This document shows positions 1-14,834 of a DNA stretch of 64,000 nucleotides, piece after piece. Every line of letters starts with the position of its first letter. Positions within the stretch are counted from its first letter, which is position 1. The translations under genes and the position numbers were made by a program. The notes under the pieces were generated by a model. That model did no database searches. It was not told where the DNA came from and worked only from the letters and a program-made list of their open reading frames with translations. The stretch is from Floccularia luteovirens (taxonomy: Eukaryota > Basidiomycota > Agaricomycetes > Agaricales > Squamanitaceae), in contig VSJF01000001.1 of the NCBI GenBank assembly GCA_009739215.1, forward strand, positions 1-64,000, read 5' to 3'.

Positions 1-353
1 AATTGGGTTTCGTGACGCTAGAAAGTGACGTATACAGTTTTGCCATGACAGCTATCGAAGTATGTTTACACTTATTTACAACTTTTTCACCCAACTGAAA
101 TTCAGCAAACTAGGTTTATTCGGGGCGTGTTCCCTATGCACACCGACGGTTTATAGCTGGGGTAATCAGTGACGTAATGAACGACATAAAACCCCCGCGA
201 CCGACGTGTGAATCGCTGTCTGACGGAATGTGGGATTTAATCCAGTGTTGCTGGAAGCAGAAACCACAAGACCGGCCATCTATGAGCACTGTTTCCGCTT
301 GGGTCCAACTTCTTTATCAGATGCAACAAGTTAAATCATATAATCTTCTCTAA
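1..353 (+). CDS. Protein kinase, C-terminal part (5' end outside window)
   Basis: Two exons are visible. The first (to 59) reads through a kinase subdomain IX block, ESDVYSFAMTAIE. A short GT-AG intron (60-113) follows in phase 0. The second exon continues as VYSGRVPYAH and then PRP, MWDLIQCCW and DRPSM, the usual subdomain X-XI pattern with the conserved Arg of CW-x6-RP. Translation stops at 351-353, about 15 codons after the domain. This matches the tyrosine-kinase-like Ser/Thr kinases that are greatly expanded in Agaricomycetes. The family role is ATP-dependent protein phosphorylation; substrate and N-terminal domains cannot be seen. The kinase call is firm, the subfamily is inferred. Confidence 0.78.
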
Positions 354-564
354 CTTATTTTCTCTAGTTTCTACTTTTACGGCAAGAATGTACTATTGCA
401 AACCATACTCAATCTTTACTTCTTTGTATACATGTGTAAACTATATGTATCTTACTGTGATATATACATAATGTTAAGTCATAATTTGTCGAAGAGTTTA
501 CATTCTGATCAATCGAGCTAAATGATACATCCTATAGTGTTACATTTCCTGACCACCTGGGTAG

Positions 565-1971
565 TCAAGTGCATCGTTCCACGCGCACAACAATGTCCTC
601 GACATTTGTTTTAACAAGTTCTTCGCGAATAGCTTCAGCGTTGGTCATTAGTGCCCTTCCATCATCCGAAACTGTCAACGACACCCTGCTTAACAAGCCC
701 GTATCGCCAACCTGAGCTCGTGCAAGCAAGGTTCGAACAAACCCCTGAGGGTCTGCACTTCGGCATTCCAGGTCCTTCAAACAGGGACAAGGTAATGCAT
801 CACTACGGCCTGACATGTTGTTCTGATGGATGAGAGCTGCAAAGACATCGCTTGAACAATCAAAAATACCGAGCCGCTGCACTTTAGGGAATTCATCAAG
901 GAAATAAGCGAAGTACTTTGCATTGGAGCGCAATCCACACATTTTAAGAGTATTTACCCGTTGGAGAGGGAAATACTCTGAGAATAAAGGCTCAGTTGAG
1001 CGATTTGTGGCCAACCATTCCAATAAAGGTGATGAATCCGAATCCTCGTAATCTGACGGATTGACTATCCTGGTTACGTCTTCAACCATCAGTTCTTCCA
1101 AGAGTGGTAGGCGGAAGATAGAAAGTAGTTGTATGGCGTAATTTACATCGACGAAACCGTACGAGAACCGAGTGAGTCGAGGTAATTCAATTGTATGGTG
1201 TTGTGTCACTGGCCCATCTTTACTCCCGAGTTGAGGACCCCAACCTACGATAGCAAGGTGGAACAGAGACGGACAGTTGGATAGAATATTACGAAATTCG
1301 TCCAGGGATGGCATGACATCGCTGGCGTGGTATTTAAACTCTAGTGTTGTAAGATTTTGTAGACGAGATGCAGTCCAGTTCAAATGGACCCCGACTAAAG
1401 ATACATCTCTCAGCTTGTCAAGGACGATACCACCGAATAAGGTAACGGGGGTTTTCAACGCAGTTGGCTGGAAGGTCTCCCCTCTGGCTGCATAATAGGC
1501 GTTGCATCTAGAAATTGAAATACTTTTAAGGATAGGTGCTGCTTCTACTCTGCGGGAGTACCAGAGAAATGTGAAAATTGGCGACCATGTATCTGTGAGC
1601 AGCTCGATGCGCTCCCAGCGTTCGACATGCACAAGTAGTAGCCGAAGTATTGACTCCATGTCTTGCCAGCGAAATACATGCGAGTCTTCATTCCAATCCC
1701 AATTCGGATCGCGGAGGTCCAGTAAGAGGTCCAGTGGTAGTGTTTGAGATCTAGAAAGAAAGACCATGACACGAGAGAGCTGTTGTCGCGAAGCGGGTAA
1801 AGTAATGGTAATTGATGTCCATAATTGACCAGTAGTCATCACGATGTCCCTCCATCTTCTACAGACAAGACAAAGGGTCAAAGTCGGGTCGGTGTTGTCA
1901 CCATTAGCATGCTGACGATCAATAGCGAAGGAAAATATATCGGCAAGAATTTCAGTCGGAATATCCTCCAT
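565..1971 (-). CDS. F-box domain protein
   Basis: A single uninterrupted frame of about 468 codons. The ATG at 1971 puts the F-box at the very N-terminus: MEDIPTEILADIFSFA, then LCLVCRRWRDIVMTTGQLW about 40 residues later. The open frame continues 15 codons upstream without an ATG, which decides the start. The rest looks like the degenerate leucine-rich-repeat-like tail seen in basidiomycete F-box proteins (repeated Leu-rich segments such as LRDVSLVGVHL, LTTLEFKYH, LTRFSYGF). F-box proteins recruit substrates to SCF ubiquitin ligases through Skp1; the target is unknown. Unlike the second F-box gene in this window, the frame has no breaks. No introns are needed. Confidence 0.85.
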   Translation of the reverse strand: MEDIPTEILADIFSFAIDRQHANGDNTDPTLTLCLVCRRWRDIVMTTGQLWTSITITLPASRQQLSRVMVFLSRSQTLPLDLLLDLRDPNWDWNEDSHVFRWQDMESILRLLLVHVERWERIELLTDTWSPIFTFLWYSRRVEAAPILKSISISRCNAYYAARGETFQPTALKTPVTLFGGIVLDKLRDVSLVGVHLNWTASRLQNLTTLEFKYHASDVMPSLDEFRNILSNCPSLFHLAIVGWGPQLGSKDGPVTQHHTIELPRLTRFSYGFVDVNYAIQLLSIFRLPLLEELMVEDVTRIVNPSDYEDSDSSPLLEWLATNRSTEPLFSEYFPLQRVNTLKMCGLRSNAKYFAYFLDEFPKVQRLGIFDCSSDVFAALIHQNNMSGRSDALPCPCLKDLECRSADPQGFVRTLLARAQVGDTGLLSRVSLTVSDDGRALMTNAEAIREELVKTNVEDIVVRVERCT

Positions 1972-4215
1972 TGGAGAATATCCACGTCCGTGCAAATAGA
2001 AAGGGTTACCTCGCAAAAGCTATAGGCGACAGAAAGAACCACGAAGATATAAATCTGAATCATATGAGTTTATTGGTTATATGAACGGTCGCAGGAAGGG
2101 TAAGCCTTACCAAAACATGAAACAAAGAAGAATTCGAAGCGATTTATTACTCGTAGACCTGAAGGAGCGTAGCCTACCAGCTATAAACGTCCCAAGCCTC
2201 GGTCCAGCCCTTACTTATGAGGCAGTAGTAGGTCTTCGAAAGGTCCCTGCTGATTTCTTTACTGCTTTTCATAAGGGCGACATAAGCGAGAAAAAGCATG
2301 TCCGCACTGGTGTCAAGCCTGTGACTTGGGATTCCAGGTAATTGTCCCAGGAAGGAAACCTCCGTCCAATATTGATGATTTAGTATGCCTCATGTCAAGC
2401 TGTCTAGAGGTTGTAAATGGGTCCCTTTGTATTTCTAGTTCCAAAACAAACACCCGCGTGTCCAATCGCGTTGCGCGAATAGCTCAATAAAAGCTGCGTA
2501 CAACTTTGTTCCAAAATTGGGCAAAAAAAAACAAGGGAGAACTTCCCAACGAGTACTTTAGAAGGAGGGTTGTAGTGTTCGGCTACTTGAATAAAGGATT
2601 ACTTTGATGCTCTAGGTACATCTAGTATGAAATACGTACCAAGGAGCTCCAAAGCCCTCGTTACAAACATCTATAGTAAAGACACTAGTCGCACTAGCAG
2701 GAGTACGTATGTAGATGGGTTTCACGACGAATTTGTTATTTGTTAAATCATGTCAGTGATGATTTAATTATGGTCATCCCAAGGCATTCAGGGGGGGACA
2801 CGATGCGTAAGCTACACACTGACTTTACGGCAACTGGTGTCATGTATGACATTGTCGGGGAATGTACCATCCAAACAATACGTACGCGAAGAGGAATAGT
2901 TGCGTCACTCAATACAAACACATACTCACGAAACAATCATAAGCGATCACTTCAAGTGCGGCCACAAATACCGTCGTGTCCCTCCTTTGTTCCTTCAACA
3001 GCCCTACATTCATCGCGTGCCACAGTGCCACAGCGCATAAACGCCTTTTTTCTCTGCATCATGGCACGTGTTATCGGAAAAGATATATTTTCGTGATGAC
3101 GCTTTTCAAGCCACCCGCAAGTGCTAGGACAACGGAAGGTCAAAAGACAATGCTCTGGTCGTTGCATATGGTTGTGGCCTCAATACCAATGATCTCCGCA
3201 ATTCATGTTTTTCTATAAAGATAAGTCATTAGCTACGCCTTGACACTGCAAATCTTCCTATATTCCTGTTCCTTCTTCATACATTACCGGAAATGTCGCT
3301 CTCCTCGAGTCATCATACTTTCTCAGTCCAAACTTTGGTGCCCCCCGTGAAAAAGCAGCTTGATCAAAATCACATCCCTAGTCCTTTCCAGGCATGTACA
3401 TCTGCTGAATTCGTGACTTTCGCAATGCGCTCATGCCATTCCAGACTATATCCATACCACAATTAAAGTACACTATTACCCCACTGGTGCGGCGCTGTGC
3501 TGTAGACTTGACAGGAACTACAGTCAGGAGCGATTACAGCCTGCACTCCAAAGTCATAAACCCCAACGTACACAAACTTCCCAGCATCCATTTTTTCAGT
3601 CCAAGTGTATATAATACCATGGACAGCGTGAATACTAGAGGTATTGCGTTGACGGATTGCGAGTATAAAAGGGACGTAGCATTTTGCAATCATTCTGCTT
3701 GGGGAGAAGATATCCCTCCTCATTTTCTCATGTTTCCGGATTGTACCCTTGAAATTTGTGTGAGTAGCCAAATACCATGCAACCTTCACACTGTCTCACA
3801 CAGAATTGTCTAGTGGCCTGGTTATGATCATTTAGAATGGAAGGAACCCTTCCGGGTACTTAGCGAAGACCAGTCGCTACTCACTTTTGGAGATCTTGCA
3901 CAACAAATCGCTCACGGTTTGCGCAGGTTCTACAACGTAAATGTTATCCCATTCAACTCTTATTGATGGTCACTAAAGTCGCATATCTAGCAACATCATA
4001 CAGATTATGCAGGTGGTGGGATTTTGCTCGGTCCTGGAAATATAACTTTCAACCACTTGAGATTACACGAAATATACTCAAACAATGGGAAAAATTGGCA
4101 TGTCGAGTTGTCATATGTATTGCCACATCATTAGAGACTACAATCACTCCATCTGCAGTATCCTACATGATACTGTTCATCACTTGATAATCACCTATAC
4201 TTACAAATCTTGCTT
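1972..4215. other. Intergenic, no recognisable gene
   Basis: About 2.2 kb between the F-box gene start and the 3' end of the maltase gene. Short open frames exist on both strands (for example 2081-2341 +, 2740-3096 +, 3463-3789 -). None has a recognisable motif or a convincing exon structure, and several overlap on opposite strands. The first few hundred bases should hold the F-box promoter. No repeat with a partner elsewhere in the window was noticed. Confidence 0.5.
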
Positions 4216-7197
<2,982 letters not shown>

Positions 7198-7878
7198 ATG
7201 ACTCTCAATACTTATCGTTCTCAACCCTCGGCTACTTCTTCAATTATAACCAGAGATGTCCAATACACTCCCCCTGCAAAGCGTCGAAAGTCTCTGGCTC
7301 CTCCTTGCCCATATTCCAAACCAATCCCAAATTCCTACTGGGCAACTCCTCTCGTGCTGGCATGCGAGTATCCATGGTCTCCCAAAAACCCAAATAAACC
7401 TAAATTAGACGCCTTGCTCCGTGCCGGGGTCCGGACCTTTATTGACCTCACAGAATGTGGCGAGCTACTGCCTTATGCATGCGTGCTGTCTTCGCGCGCT
7501 GCTCTTCTCGGCATCGATATATCCACAATTGAGTACCACCGCTTCCCTATACGAGACAGGTCTCTTCCGGAGTCAGTAGAGTACATGCATAAAGTCCTTG
7601 CTGTGCTACGCGATAACGAGGACAGTCATCGTATTACTGCAGTTCATTGCCGGGGAGGTATAGGTAGGACCGGGATGGTCATCGGTTGCTGGTTGGTGGA
7701 ATCAGGAATGGCACCAAATGGGGAGGAGGCACTAGAAATTGTGGCACGCGAGTGGAGATCAGTCGAGAAGTGCAAGCGCTTCCCTCATAGTCCAGAAACT
7801 GGACCGCAGTTTGATTTTGTCTGGAACTTCAAACCATCGCTCAAGACTCTTCGTGTAACTGCTTCCCGAAGTGATTGA
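7198..7878 (+). CDS. Small tyrosine / dual-specificity protein phosphatase
   Basis: An intronless frame of 226 codons starting at the ATG at 7198. The Cys-based phosphatase signature HCRGGIGRTG (C-x5-R) lies at about residues 151-160. A candidate general-acid Asp lies in RDRSLPE about 30 residues upstream, as expected. The N-terminal 60 residues contain a basic patch (AKRRKS) and then TPLVLACEYPWSP. The segment AGVRTFIDLTECGEL resembles the start of Cdc14/PTP-like folds. The protein should remove phosphate from Tyr or Ser/Thr residues, probably in the cytosol or nucleus, since no signal or membrane segment is seen. It is transcribed away from the maltase gene. Family call firm; substrate unknown. 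Confidence 0.85.
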   Translation: MTLNTYRSQPSATSSIITRDVQYTPPAKRRKSLAPPCPYSKPIPNSYWATPLVLACEYPWSPKNPNKPKLDALLRAGVRTFIDLTECGELLPYACVLSSRAALLGIDISTIEYHRFPIRDRSLPESVEYMHKVLAVLRDNEDSHRITAVHCRGGIGRTGMVIGCWLVESGMAPNGEEALEIVAREWRSVEKCKRFPHSPETGPQFDFVWNFKPSLKTLRVTASRSD

Positions 7879-9202
7879 CATTTATATAGTATAGTATCCT
7901 ATATCCAGTAAGTTCGCAGGTTATTCTAATTTTCGGGTCCGATGATGCCAACTTAATTCCACCATAGCCGCATCCAATACCATCGACATCTGTGATGTCG
8001 ACCACGACAAGTCACCTAGAGATTGTTGCACATGACTTTTGATATCGACAACTCTTGATTCACGGCTTTTGATGATCTCATTTCTGTTTTTCTCGCTTTC
8101 TTCTGACACGACCAATCATACCACTCCTGGAACACTGGCATTACCTATACGATCCTTCGACCGTTACGATTGATACCCATGCATCAAATTTTCGGCTGTG
8201 GTCAGCATGAATCGTATATATATTGACTGTCATACTAATAGTTACGCCTGATGACTTTGTACATGTCCCTCTGTCTCAATATCACAATGTATCGACCCCC
8301 TTTCTCTCTTATATATACTGAGTACAATTTAGCAACATCGGTTGTTTTATGTACTTCATGATCATGATAACAATACAGTTTCTTCTGTTAGGTTCTTTAT
8401 GTTGGGTGGTAGATCAACTACACTTTTTCTAGTATATGATTTGACAACTCGATCAATTATGACCGGTGACCCCTCGTGTTCCGCGATGTCTTGCAACAGG
8501 AATTAGGGGTGTCAGAAGTCAAATAGCAGGTTGGTGGACAATGACCCAGACTACAGGAAGTGCTGGTAAGTTGTGATAACTGAACTAAGAACGATGGAGA
8601 AACCGTATAATTAATATTCTCCACCATCCACCTCAAGTTTTGCGACATGCAGTAAATTGTCGCACTCCAACCTAGAAATATAACAAATGGCTACTCCCAG
8701 GCCTCCTTGTGTAAGGTTTGCAGACATCAACTACTACTCGTGTACAATCTCGAATCGTAGCATCATGCTACGATTCAAGGTTGAACCCCAATAACTGTAT
8801 AATGACGTTCTTCTACAGCGACGAGATCCATAGCATGAGTTAATATACACTTCGCGTGGTCATCGTATTGCATGACTACCACCCTTTTGACCGCGGCTCT
8901 AAAGATGAACACAAATGATCCAACGCACCTGTAATCTACTCGATCGTGATAAGCATAACCAAGTCGCCTGCCAATTAGTCATGTGATAGACACATTACTT
9001 TATGAACAGTGGGGTCAAATCCGGTCAAACACCTGTGCATTGATACATCGTTTAAATGAACCTCCTTGTCTGTGTAGTGAAGGAATGGTGCGAGTAGCCC
9101 CGCCTTTAGAAGTAGTTTACAGGCATTGGAGCAGTAGCGTCAAATGAATCTGATACTTACGTTCTCTCATTGGTCGAAACAATAGTTTACATTATACTTT
9201 GA
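7879..9202. other. Intergenic, no recognisable gene; one perfect short hairpin
   Basis: About 1.3 kb between the 3' ends of the phosphatase and the Crinkler-like gene (convergent). Small frames at 7921-8115 and 8457-8648 have no recognisable content. The only structure noted is the inverted repeat at 8752-8776. Confidence 0.5.
8752..8776. repeat. Perfect 12-bp inverted repeat with 1-base loop
   Basis: GAATCGTAGCAT is followed by one base and then its exact reverse complement ATGCTACGATTC. The single-base spacer makes it a near-perfect 25-base palindrome. It lies in noncoding DNA and no matching copy was noticed elsewhere in the window. Confidence 0.8.
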
Positions 9203-10841
9203 TTAGTATTCAATATCTCGAATCAGATACCTCTCTAATTGTTTCAGCATGTCCAGATCATGCTCCTTTTTCATAATACTACCGAAGACGATGGGCCTGC
9301 ACGCATGATATGTAGCCACAAACTTCACCACTAAAAGCCGTCCAAATTGATCGTGCCCCGCTTTGTATACCAGTTTACCCAGAAGACCTTCTGTGAGCAT
9401 TGATATGTACGAGAAAGTCTCCTTCTGATAGTTTTTAGACAAATGGAAAGCCAGTTGGGATACTTTTGACACTTCCTTTAACATTGTCCAACGACTCATA
9501 ATACCGCTCAAGGTCAGACATGCTTGACTTCAGGGCGCCGAAGAGTCGTGCAATAGAGACCAGCCTGTCGTCGCTAAATATACCCCCTCCAAGCCACAGA
9601 TAGTCCGTCAAAGGTTGCACGATTGCTCTCTCGGCATAGATACCACCAAGTACGCACATCCAGGGGCCCGCAATAGCAAGAATGAAGCTGGGGCAATAGG
9701 ACTTCATTCTGATACCATCAACTGACAGAAACATAGCTTAATAATATCTCTGCGCAAATGACTTCCACTTGCCTTGATCTTGGGGCCCAGTATCTGCGAT
9801 AGGACAGACTACCCTGGTTATATGGATCCGTTCCCTTCGATCCCATTTCATTCTTGACATCCCGTATTACAACATACGCGGTGGAGCTACCATATCTTCG
9901 ATACAAGACACCGTCACTTCTGACACCAGGTGCAATGATTTTGTAGAACCACATTCCAATCTCAGTCAAATGCGTGTCGATTGCAGAAATACGATCATCT
10001 TTTGTCTTGTATATGTAGGAGCTGGCTAGGAAAAGCTCTTTGACTGGACGAATAAATGATGGTGTCTAGGTAACTCATATCATTTTTGTCTTTTATTTTG
10101 GCTTGAAATGATTCGAATACGGGGTGGAATAAGCCGATTGGGAGGTCATAGTTGTCATATGGACGGCCATTGAGAACCGGCCGCTTTTTTGCTCCTCCCG
10201 GAAGTCCGGCATCGCTGCGGCAGAAGAAGCACTAATAGCCATCCGTGCCATTTCGACATCCTGAGCTTGAACTATGACCAACAGTTTTTGGTGGTCAACA
10301 GGACATTAAGTTGATATGGAACAGCGTACTTACATCAAATCTCGGACGAGGTATGTTTAGCTCATCATCCAGTTTAGCACGTTTTCGCCTGCCATCCATA
10401 GTAACTAAACGAGGTCTTGAAATTTAGCGCTCGCCCAAAAGACGTAGTTGATGAGATTGATCTTGGTCCGTGCTTTTTGGCAGTTGAACCAGGAGATGCA
10501 CAGAATTTGGGGCTAGTGACCCGAACACGTAGTTTAATTTTGAAAGGGGGTGGAGGTAGATTGCCTTATTGTTGTCCTCTTTGGCAGTATCTTGATTGAG
10601 TCGCAAGGTTGAAAGAGCAGGATCATTGGTTGTAAGTTTGCCGTACGGCTTCCACGGCAAGATAAGGTGCCTGCCACTTTTGAACTTCTGTTGGGCCATG
10701 ATAGATGATTTCTTTCTTAAGCTGGTGAACAGAATCGTCCGGGAGCGCCTTTACCGTAAAGACATTACCTATAGGCCTGTTTGAGCCGCTGATGAGGAGA
10801 CAGGTAAGAGTTAGTAAATTGTCGTTCATATAAACGTTCAT
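9203..10841 (-). pseudogene. Crinkler (CRN)-like protein, frame-broken
   Basis: The ATG at 10841 opens a ubiquitin-like CRN N-terminal domain: LTLTCLLISGSNRPIGNVFTV, then DDSVHQLKKEI, LILPWKPYGKL (the L-x-LW-K motif that ends CRN N-domains) and VHLLVQLPKS. A linker exon reads GRRKRAKLDDELNIPRPRFD and ends at a good GTAAGT donor. The C-terminal part contains GLFHPVFESF, VKELFLASSYIY, DVKNEMGSKG, DPYNQGSLSYRRYW and CPSFILAIAGPWMCVLGG, then IVQPLTDYLWLGGG, a block I associate with basidiomycete CRN-like proteins of unknown function. Translation stops at 9203. The blocks lie in different frames at places with no plausible intron: near 10690, in an A-run near 10185, and near 10055. I infer a decaying gene or local sequence errors. 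CRNs are intracellular, often nuclear, effector-like proteins. Confidence 0.62.
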
Positions 10842-11072
10842 GGTTGGGCACCATAGAATGTCGCAGCTTACGATTAATCAAAATTGTTTTGGCTTGTTTT
10901 GGAACGTTGTCGTCTGGGTGGTGTTTCCAGTACTTTCAAAAACTTACAGAGAAAATCACCCAAAAGGCCCGCTGAACAACAGTTAAAAAATGATAGGTCC
11001 TTGTTGTGGAAGGGGATTCTATAATATCCCACGAGAAATAACTGAAACCCAAGTGGCGAAAATACAATATTA

Positions 11073-14000
11073 TTATTGCCTATCGCCTCTATGCATAAAC
11101 TCGTAGCATGCTTTGCCTGGCTCAACTCCTAAAGTTTCTTGGACCTGAGGAAGCCTCATCTCACAGAGCTCCTTCACGTTCCGCACCTTGTTCATGACAT
11201 ACTTCACGTTCTTTACAGTGATTCCTGGAAGGCATCGTAGCAGCTCCTCAGCAGAGGCGTTGATTCCTGCCCCGGGATCAGGGTCATCGTCTGCTCCAAT
11301 AGCAATGGCCCTTGCGGTGTCTGGCTCGGCATTACTTTGTTTCAGGTCATTGAATATCTCGGCGGTCGCATAGGGCGATGACGACCATATAATACGAAGA
11401 CGTGGAAACGTTAATGTGAGGAGGACAATCTTGGATTGTATGGAAGTATAATCTGTATCTGGAGGTCCCCCTAGCGCCTTCTTACTAGAGTGCTTGCTAG
11501 TTGGTTTATCATAAGACTTCGGGACAATCTACGATGCTTGTCAGTTGCAGATCTCTACAGGTCATTGATCGCAATCACATCAAGAGAAAATGCTTTGTCT
11601 TCTTCAAATTCGATTAACAGCATGGGATGTTTATAGTGAACCGACATTAGTTCACATTGTGTATAACTGTATTGTATATCAATACACAGTGCATTGTGTT
11701 TATTGATGGTAAAACTCACAGGCGTCCACTGTTGAAACTGGATTTAAGATCCGGGATGCTCTTACGCTCAACACATATGTCTGGTGTTAGGATATAATCA
11801 CCAACAGTTAATGTCGCTGGAACTGACAAGTAGACCAGATGCAGTGTAGAAGGGATGGTAGAGTTGACAAAAACTCTCTCATATCTACAATCACCTAGAT
11901 TCGAGATAGTTAACGGCATACAGTGCAATAATGTATACTAAAACATACTCGAGACGGCTCTTTATTGAGTTCCTTTCGACCTCCCGCCAGACGAGAACTT
12001 ATGGTCTTGATCAATGTATTCGAAGCCCCTGCGCCTTCCCGTCTCTCCTCAAACAAAGGAAGGAGCATAGACTGGAGATATTCCTGAGTATAGAATTATC
12101 ATGGAAGTAAATTTGCGCACTCCTCGTTCTTTGATGAGCCTTTCAAATGATTCTTTCTCGCGCCGAATTCCAGCAAGGTATTTGTGCTCCTCACAAGAAT
12201 TTCCATACACCATGTGATAGACACGGACTGCAACACCAGGACTTGAGCTTCTGTACACTTCTATCCGCCGTATAAATTCCATGTTGGGTTCGAACATAAC
12301 AATGAAAGTCGGTTGTATCTCTACAAGCATACGATCATCAGTATCATCAGAATATGCCCGGACTAGTATAGTTTGTTCAGTAGGTAAAAGGCCATAGTAT
12401 GCATCGAACTCTGTTTCAAGAGCTCCAAATTGAGAGTCCAGAAGACCCAAGTCACCACCTGCCCATTCTACTGATTGTAATATCACTGCCTTGTGTAGCC
12501 AAACTGACAGCGTTACTTCAGCTTGCAGAAAAGAAAGCTGATTGTAATAAAACACTTGCAACTCAGATAATGCAGCAAAGTCTTCAAAGATGTCGTCGAA
12601 TCAGTATAGGTTCCTCTGGTTTAGGCTTGTGCGCGCCATTTTGGCCAGCCGAAGCAGTTGCTGCGGGAGCACCTCCTCTTACTCGCCTTCTATTCTGGGA
12701 TCTTGCTAACCTTTCTGCATCCTTCTTCTTCAGAGCTTCGCTTATCCATTCCGCCTCGTTAGGTCGGTGTTGTTGAACGGCAATTTTTGCAGACTGTGTC
12801 GCTTTCTTTTCCCCCGATTTTCCCTTCCACCAAAGATATAATCGCAGTTTCTGCATCATCATTGAACGGCCCTTGGAGCCACTAGGAGCATTGTGATCTA
12901 TGGAAGACAGATATTCTGTCAAGAGGATTGCATGTAGGGGTGGAAGAAGTCATGATGAGGATAGTGTTGGTCATCTTATTCCCTGCTCGTTTAAGAGATC
13001 AATTTCAGGCAATCCACACTTGGTGGACAAGATACCTACCTGCCGAGGAAGAATTCTTAGTTGCTTCTAGTCTTATTATTTCTTCCTCTGCTTCTTGAAG
13101 AATTTCAGCTAGTAGATTCCACTTGGGAAGTTCCTCCAGTACTGGGTCAATCCCTTCAGGTAGCCACCCTGGCCTATCATCTGATTCCTTCAGCTTCCCT
13201 TTGTCGGCACGAGAAATTATGGGAACTCCCTCAGCTTCATCCAAAGCATCCCAGGCATCTTCATCATCCTACATCTATGACAGGCTGTACTATGCGCTTT
13301 GATGTGGACGACTTTGTATAACACCTGCGTTGGGCAGCTTGAAATATAATATTCGCAGCATCCGTTAATAGCCATGGAGACTGGTGTTGCTTTGCATTGC
13401 CATATACTGAGGTAGTATTAGATGCGATTATAGATTCGAGATATGTATGAAATTGGAGTGAATCATAGGTAAGGAGGAAGCTAAAAAGATTCATTCATCA
13501 AGGACATTGCTAACTAAAGAAATATTGGCCACGCACTATAATAGCCTCCGTAGTGTCCCTAAATCATTAACAAGTTGTTTCGTTTTTGGTCCAACTTTAT
13601 GCCACACTGGATCAAGCTGGCGGCGGACTATAATATCGAAAGAATTGAAGTATGCGTTCTCCACATTGAAGTCGTCAAGGTCGAGCTATAGAACGATTAG
13701 ATTAATATAAAAATCACGGAAATTATAGATTCCGTAGTACTGTGGTATTGGACCGTTTAAGTTCCGATAGCGTAATAGTCATGCACTGTATAATTGCGGA
13801 ATGAATGTCGCCCATAAGATCTGTGAGTCCTTGTGATAACTCTACAACATCCGCGTGACGCCGCTCGAGAGATTTTTTGATATCTTCTTGGAAACTTATG
13901 AAGAGTGTGAAAAAAAGAAACAATTCGACCTATATAATCTCACCGAGGATAGATATGAACCTTCCGCAATTGCAGCTCTTTCATTATATTTTTGAGAGGA

Positions 14001-14606
14001 GACAAGCCACTGGTGATATGCTCCGGTTGATCTGTAAAGGCTTTCACAAATCCGTTTTTGTTTTTCTCTCGATATAACCGAATAATAAAAGCCTCCAGGG
14101 CAAGTGCTGTAACTCTACCCAAGCGTATATTTCAAGTACCGTGAAGAACAGCTTCCAGAACACACACCTCTCGGCATGAAGAATGAGCATCCCAGTGATG
14201 AGCTTGGTCGGAATATCGTTTTGCAGCATATCCACGACTAGGATTCGCGAGGTGACGGATATCAATCCCCCTTGTTTGTAAAGTTCTTGCCTTGGACAAC
14301 GTCAGGAATCAATCTGGTAGCAACAAACTTAACAGCACACCTATCTTTCTTTCCCGTCTCGTAGCTAACTACACGTAGCCCGGGTTTTCGACACCCCATA
14401 ATGCCGAGCTCCTCTCCAATTGCAGATTCTTCTTCTTGAGTGGCATTAACAAGTAGAATCAAATTTTGTGGGGAATCGTATATCTGCATCATTGTACAGA
14501 TGATTCTGCGTAATCCAAGTCCTCGGGCTAATATCAACAAGTCATTGGAACCAGGATCATGCACTGCTTCCAAGATCGTCTTGTGAAATGGGAGAAGAGT
14601 TGACAT
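11073..14606 (-). CDS. XPF: DNA repair endonuclease XPF (Rad1/ERCC4 family)
   Basis: A full-length multi-exon gene. The N-terminal helicase-like domain starts [20 protein letters not shown] and contains [20 protein letters not shown], then [16 protein letters not shown] (degenerate motif II) and [12 protein letters not shown]. The C-terminal nuclease has the ERCC4 signature [19 protein letters not shown] with GD-x(n)-ERK-x3-D. A helix-hairpin-helix segment follows ([20 protein letters not shown]), as expected for dimerisation with ERCC1/Rad10. The frames join cleanly across introns, for example [12 protein letters not shown] and [16 protein letters not shown] makes the 5' incision in nucleotide excision repair and acts in crosslink repair and single-strand annealing in the nucleus. 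No disruption was found, in contrast to both neighbouring genes. Confidence 0.93.
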
Positions 14607-14834
14607 CGTGTTCTAGTTTGTTCTAATTTGCAGCAGTTCAGCTTAGCTTAGCTTGTGAGGTCTATTCCATTCAGTGTTTAAAATTTAATGTCAGACGGAA
14701 ATGGGTAGGATGTTATATAGAAAATGAAAGCACTTGTGTTGCTCTTAAACTTGTTTGGGGACCAGTTTCTTGCCAAACATTGCCGATAGTCGTCCTCCTT
14801 TAAACTGTTACTTCACCTGTAAACTCTCTCCATA

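Noticed and set aside
721..760. GGTTCGA-like box B of a tRNA gene
   Set aside because: Inside F-box coding sequence; no matching box A or acceptor stem. No convincing tRNA found anywhere.
2740..3096. 118-codon plus-strand open frame
   Set aside because: No recognisable domain; composition like neighbouring noncoding DNA; overlaps frames on the other strand.
3463..3789. 108-codon minus-strand open frame with a protein-like look
   Set aside because: Overlapped by an equally long plus-strand frame, no motif, no exon context.
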